A DNA stretch of 64,000 nt, from assembly GCF_902489635.1 (NCBI RefSeq), contig NZ_CABUAN010000002.1, positions 1 through 64,000 on the forward strand, written 5' to 3'. How positions within the stretch are numbered: the first letter of the stretch is position 1; every line of letters starts with the position of its first letter. Positions 62,338 to 64,000 of this stretch are shown here, one piece after another. Origin of the DNA: an uncultured Porphyromonas sp. (GTDB taxonomy: Bacteria > Bacteroidota > Bacteroidia > Bacteroidales > Porphyromonadaceae). The notes under the pieces were generated by a model. It saw only the letters and a list, made by a program, of their open reading frames with translations. It was not told the DNA's origin and made no database searches. Made by a program: the position numbers and the translations under genes.

Positions 62338-64000
62338 ATGATCGTCATCACGCCGCCCGAACGTCAGTATGTAGAAGATGTAGCCCGCGACATCGTTGAT
62401 GTCGTAAGAAGTTGCATCTGTAAGGTACACCTGCGCATGCCGGGAGCCTCTGAGGCTGACTTTAGGCAGGTCTTAGACAATCTAGAGCCCGCCTATCACC
62501 CGTATGTCGTGCTGTGTGATCACTATGCGCTACTGGCGGAGTATGACGTGGCGGGCGTCTACCTACCCTATCGTCGTGTGGCGGAGTGGAGGGATATACC
62601 TCTCGCTCCTCACCAGACGATAGCGGTCGGTGCGCATTCACTTCAAGAGCTACAGGAGCTGCCCTTCACACCAGACTACGCCTTGCTCAGTCCGCTCTTT
62701 GACAGCATTAGCAAGGAGGGCTATCAGGGCAACCCCGCCTTACTCTCTTGTCGGGAGGAATTGCTCAAGCTCCCTTACCCTGTCTACGCTCTCGGGGGCA
62801 TCACCCCCGAGCGACAAGAGACCGTCGCAAAGGCGGGCTACGCTGGAGTCGCGGTGCTGGGAGACATCTGGTCGCAACCGCAGGAACAACGACAAGAGCG
62901 TCTAGATCAGTACGAAACGCCCGCCATCCTAACCGTTGCGGGTCACGACCCCACATCGGGAGCTGGCATCAGCATAGACACCCGCATCGCAAATGATCTG
63001 AGCGTGCAGTGCTACAGCGTTATCTCTACGCTCACAGCACAGAGCCTGCACCGCTTCGTCTCCGCTACCGCTACGCCGTCCTACCAACTTCAGGAGTCGC
63101 TGACGACGCTCCTCACCGACCACCCAGTCACCGTGGCTAAGCTCGGTATGGTGCAGGACTTACAGCAGGCGGTGCAGATTGTTGCGCAGATGAAGGCGCT
63201 GGGCGTCAAGCGAATCATTTGGGACCCTATCCTCCAGCCCACAGCCGCCGAGGAGACGCAGTCCCGCCTTTGGACAGAGGAGCAGGACCAGCTCGCCACC
63301 CTATTGAATGAAGTGAGCCTCGTCACACCCAATAAGCCTGAGGCTCAGGCACTCTTTGGCACAGACGATCCCGCAGAGCTCCAGCGCATCGCTCAGGAGC
63401 ACGGCGTGGCTATCCTCCTCAAGGGTGGGCACGATACCACTTCGCCACATCTTGTGGTCAGCCATCTGATCACCCGTGATGGCATCCACCCCTACTACAC
63501 GCATCGCTACGACAAGTCGATCCACGGCACTGGCTGTATGCTCTCCGCAGCAATCGCCAGCTACTGGGCCATGGAGTACAGCCTCGTAAGCTCTGTGCAG
63601 CGGGCTTGCCACTACCTCGCCGCTATCTTTTCGGGGCAACCAGACCGTTCCGGGCGACAGCTACTTTACCCCAAGTTTCTTTCAGGGAATTGGAAGAAGC
63701 AGCATCTGTACTTTGACTTTGATCTACAGTATGTGACCAACGAGTCAGATCCCGACACATTATATAATAAGGTATCCCAATACCTCGAGGCGGGCGGGCG
63801 CTGGGTGCAGCTACGACTCAAGGAGGCGACCACCGAAGAGCGCATCGAGATGGGGTTGCGCCTCCGCACACTGACCGATCGCTACCATGCCTGCTTGCTC
63901 ATCGACGACGACATCATTGCTACCATCGCTGTGGACGCTGACGGGGTGCATCTCGGCAAGCGCGACTGCCCTCCGCAAGAGGCGCGACGCATCCTAGGCG
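62338..64000 (+). CDS. ThiE-like/ThiD/ThiE fusion (3' end beyond window)
   Basis: One continuous frame of at least 554 codons starting ATG at 62338. Residues 1 to about 195 are a TenI/ThiE-like barrel: YALLSPLFDSISKEGYQG and VYALGGITPERQETV; it lacks the QLRxK start. About 200-440 is ThiD (HMP-phosphate kinase): LTVAGHDPTSGAGISIDT, VAKLGMVQ, KGGHD, HGTGCMLSAAIAS. From about 450 a second ThiE begins (GGRWVQLRLKEATTEERI, DGVHLGKRDCPP), cut by the window end. It would couple kinase and thiamine-phosphate synthase steps. Follows thiC by 22 bases. Confidence 0.88.
   Translation, partial: MIVITPPERQYVEDVARDIVDVVRSCICKVHLRMPGASEADFRQVLDNLEPAYHPYVVLCDHYALLAEYDVAGVYLPYRRVAEWRDIPLAPHQTIAVGAHSLQELQELPFTPDYALLSPLFDSISKEGYQGNPALLSCREELLKLPYPVYALGGITPERQETVAKAGYAGVAVLGDIWSQPQEQRQERLDQYETPAILTVAGHDPTSGAGISIDTRIANDLSVQCYSVISTLTAQSLHRFVSATATPSYQLQESLTTLLTDHPVTVAKLGMVQDLQQAVQIVAQMKALGVKRIIWDPILQPTAAEETQSRLWTEEQDQLATLLNEVSLVTPNKPEAQALFGTDDPAELQRIAQEHGVAILLKGGHDTTSPHLVVSHLITRDGIHPYYTHRYDKSIHGTGCMLSAAIASYWAMEYSLVSSVQRACHYLAAIFSGQPDRSGRQLLYPKFLSGNWKKQHLYFDFDLQYVTNESDPDTLYNKVSQYLEAGGRWVQLRLKEATTEERIEMGLRLRTLTDRYHACLLIDDDIIATIAVDADGVHLGKRDCPPQEARRILG

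Overview
The window looks like a chromosomal segment of a Bacteroidales bacterium, most likely Porphyromonas (P. asaccharolytica/uenonis type). The evidence: promoters of the Bacteroidetes form TTG-N19-21-TAnnTTTG before most transcription units, no obvious Shine-Dalgarno sequences, fimbrillin-like lipoproteins, a type IX secretion cargo, the rSAM/lipoprotein pair, short-form AMP nucleosidase, and a fairly GC-rich coding sequence with AT-rich palindromic spacers. No rRNA, tRNA, CRISPR array, phage or transposase gene was recognised.

Layout. 1-4260: a mobile-repeat remnant, a small outer-membrane protein and an M16 zinc protease. 4261-11902: a small RNA with its own promoter and terminator, then a run of plus-strand genes (two small lipoproteins with a shared YGTPT motif, their radical SAM/SPASM enzyme, queG, a bile-acid/sodium-symporter-family transporter, a DUF4846 protein, a 22-residue-repeat protein, a membrane protein, an alpha/beta hydrolase). 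11973-17205: two tandemly duplicated TPR proteins, a 530-bp non-autonomous element, another repeat-type protein. 17221-29452: uvrB facing holA, a giant DUF4011-type helicase/nuclease, AMP nucleosidase, a small HSDR_N-type nuclease-fold protein and a two-gene ABC exporter. 29453-34864: palindrome array and a minus-strand operon of three fimbrillin-family lipoproteins, the first fused to a non-specific nuclease. 34865-39894: a lipoprotein, another mobile element, and a His-rich small protein/TonB receptor/DUF4625 set that looks like metal uptake. 39895-41919: no protein genes; a dense array of small structured RNAs on the minus strand. 41920-52334: pepD, an OmpH/dapB/lepB/WbqC operon with a decayed signal peptidase paralogue, and a very large T9SS cargo. 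52472-59623: third complete mobile element, then tetR-tolC-MFP-RND efflux operon. 60060-64000: TPP riboswitch with terminator controlling thiS, thiC and a ThiE-ThiD-ThiE fusion that runs off the window.

The most unusual parts are (i) the 1.7-kb array at about 40003-41643, with at least eight minus-strand promoters, six of them exactly TTG-N20-TACCTTTG, each followed by RNA modules whose 5' end pairs with their 3' end before a U-tract. Two sequence families recur in it. And (ii) a 518-560-bp A-M-A element with inverted ends and a 10-bp target duplication at three intact copies, carrying a block of CCACGTGG palindromes that also occurs free in intergenic regions. Names and functions were assigned by eye from motifs and remembered family knowledge; no search was run.
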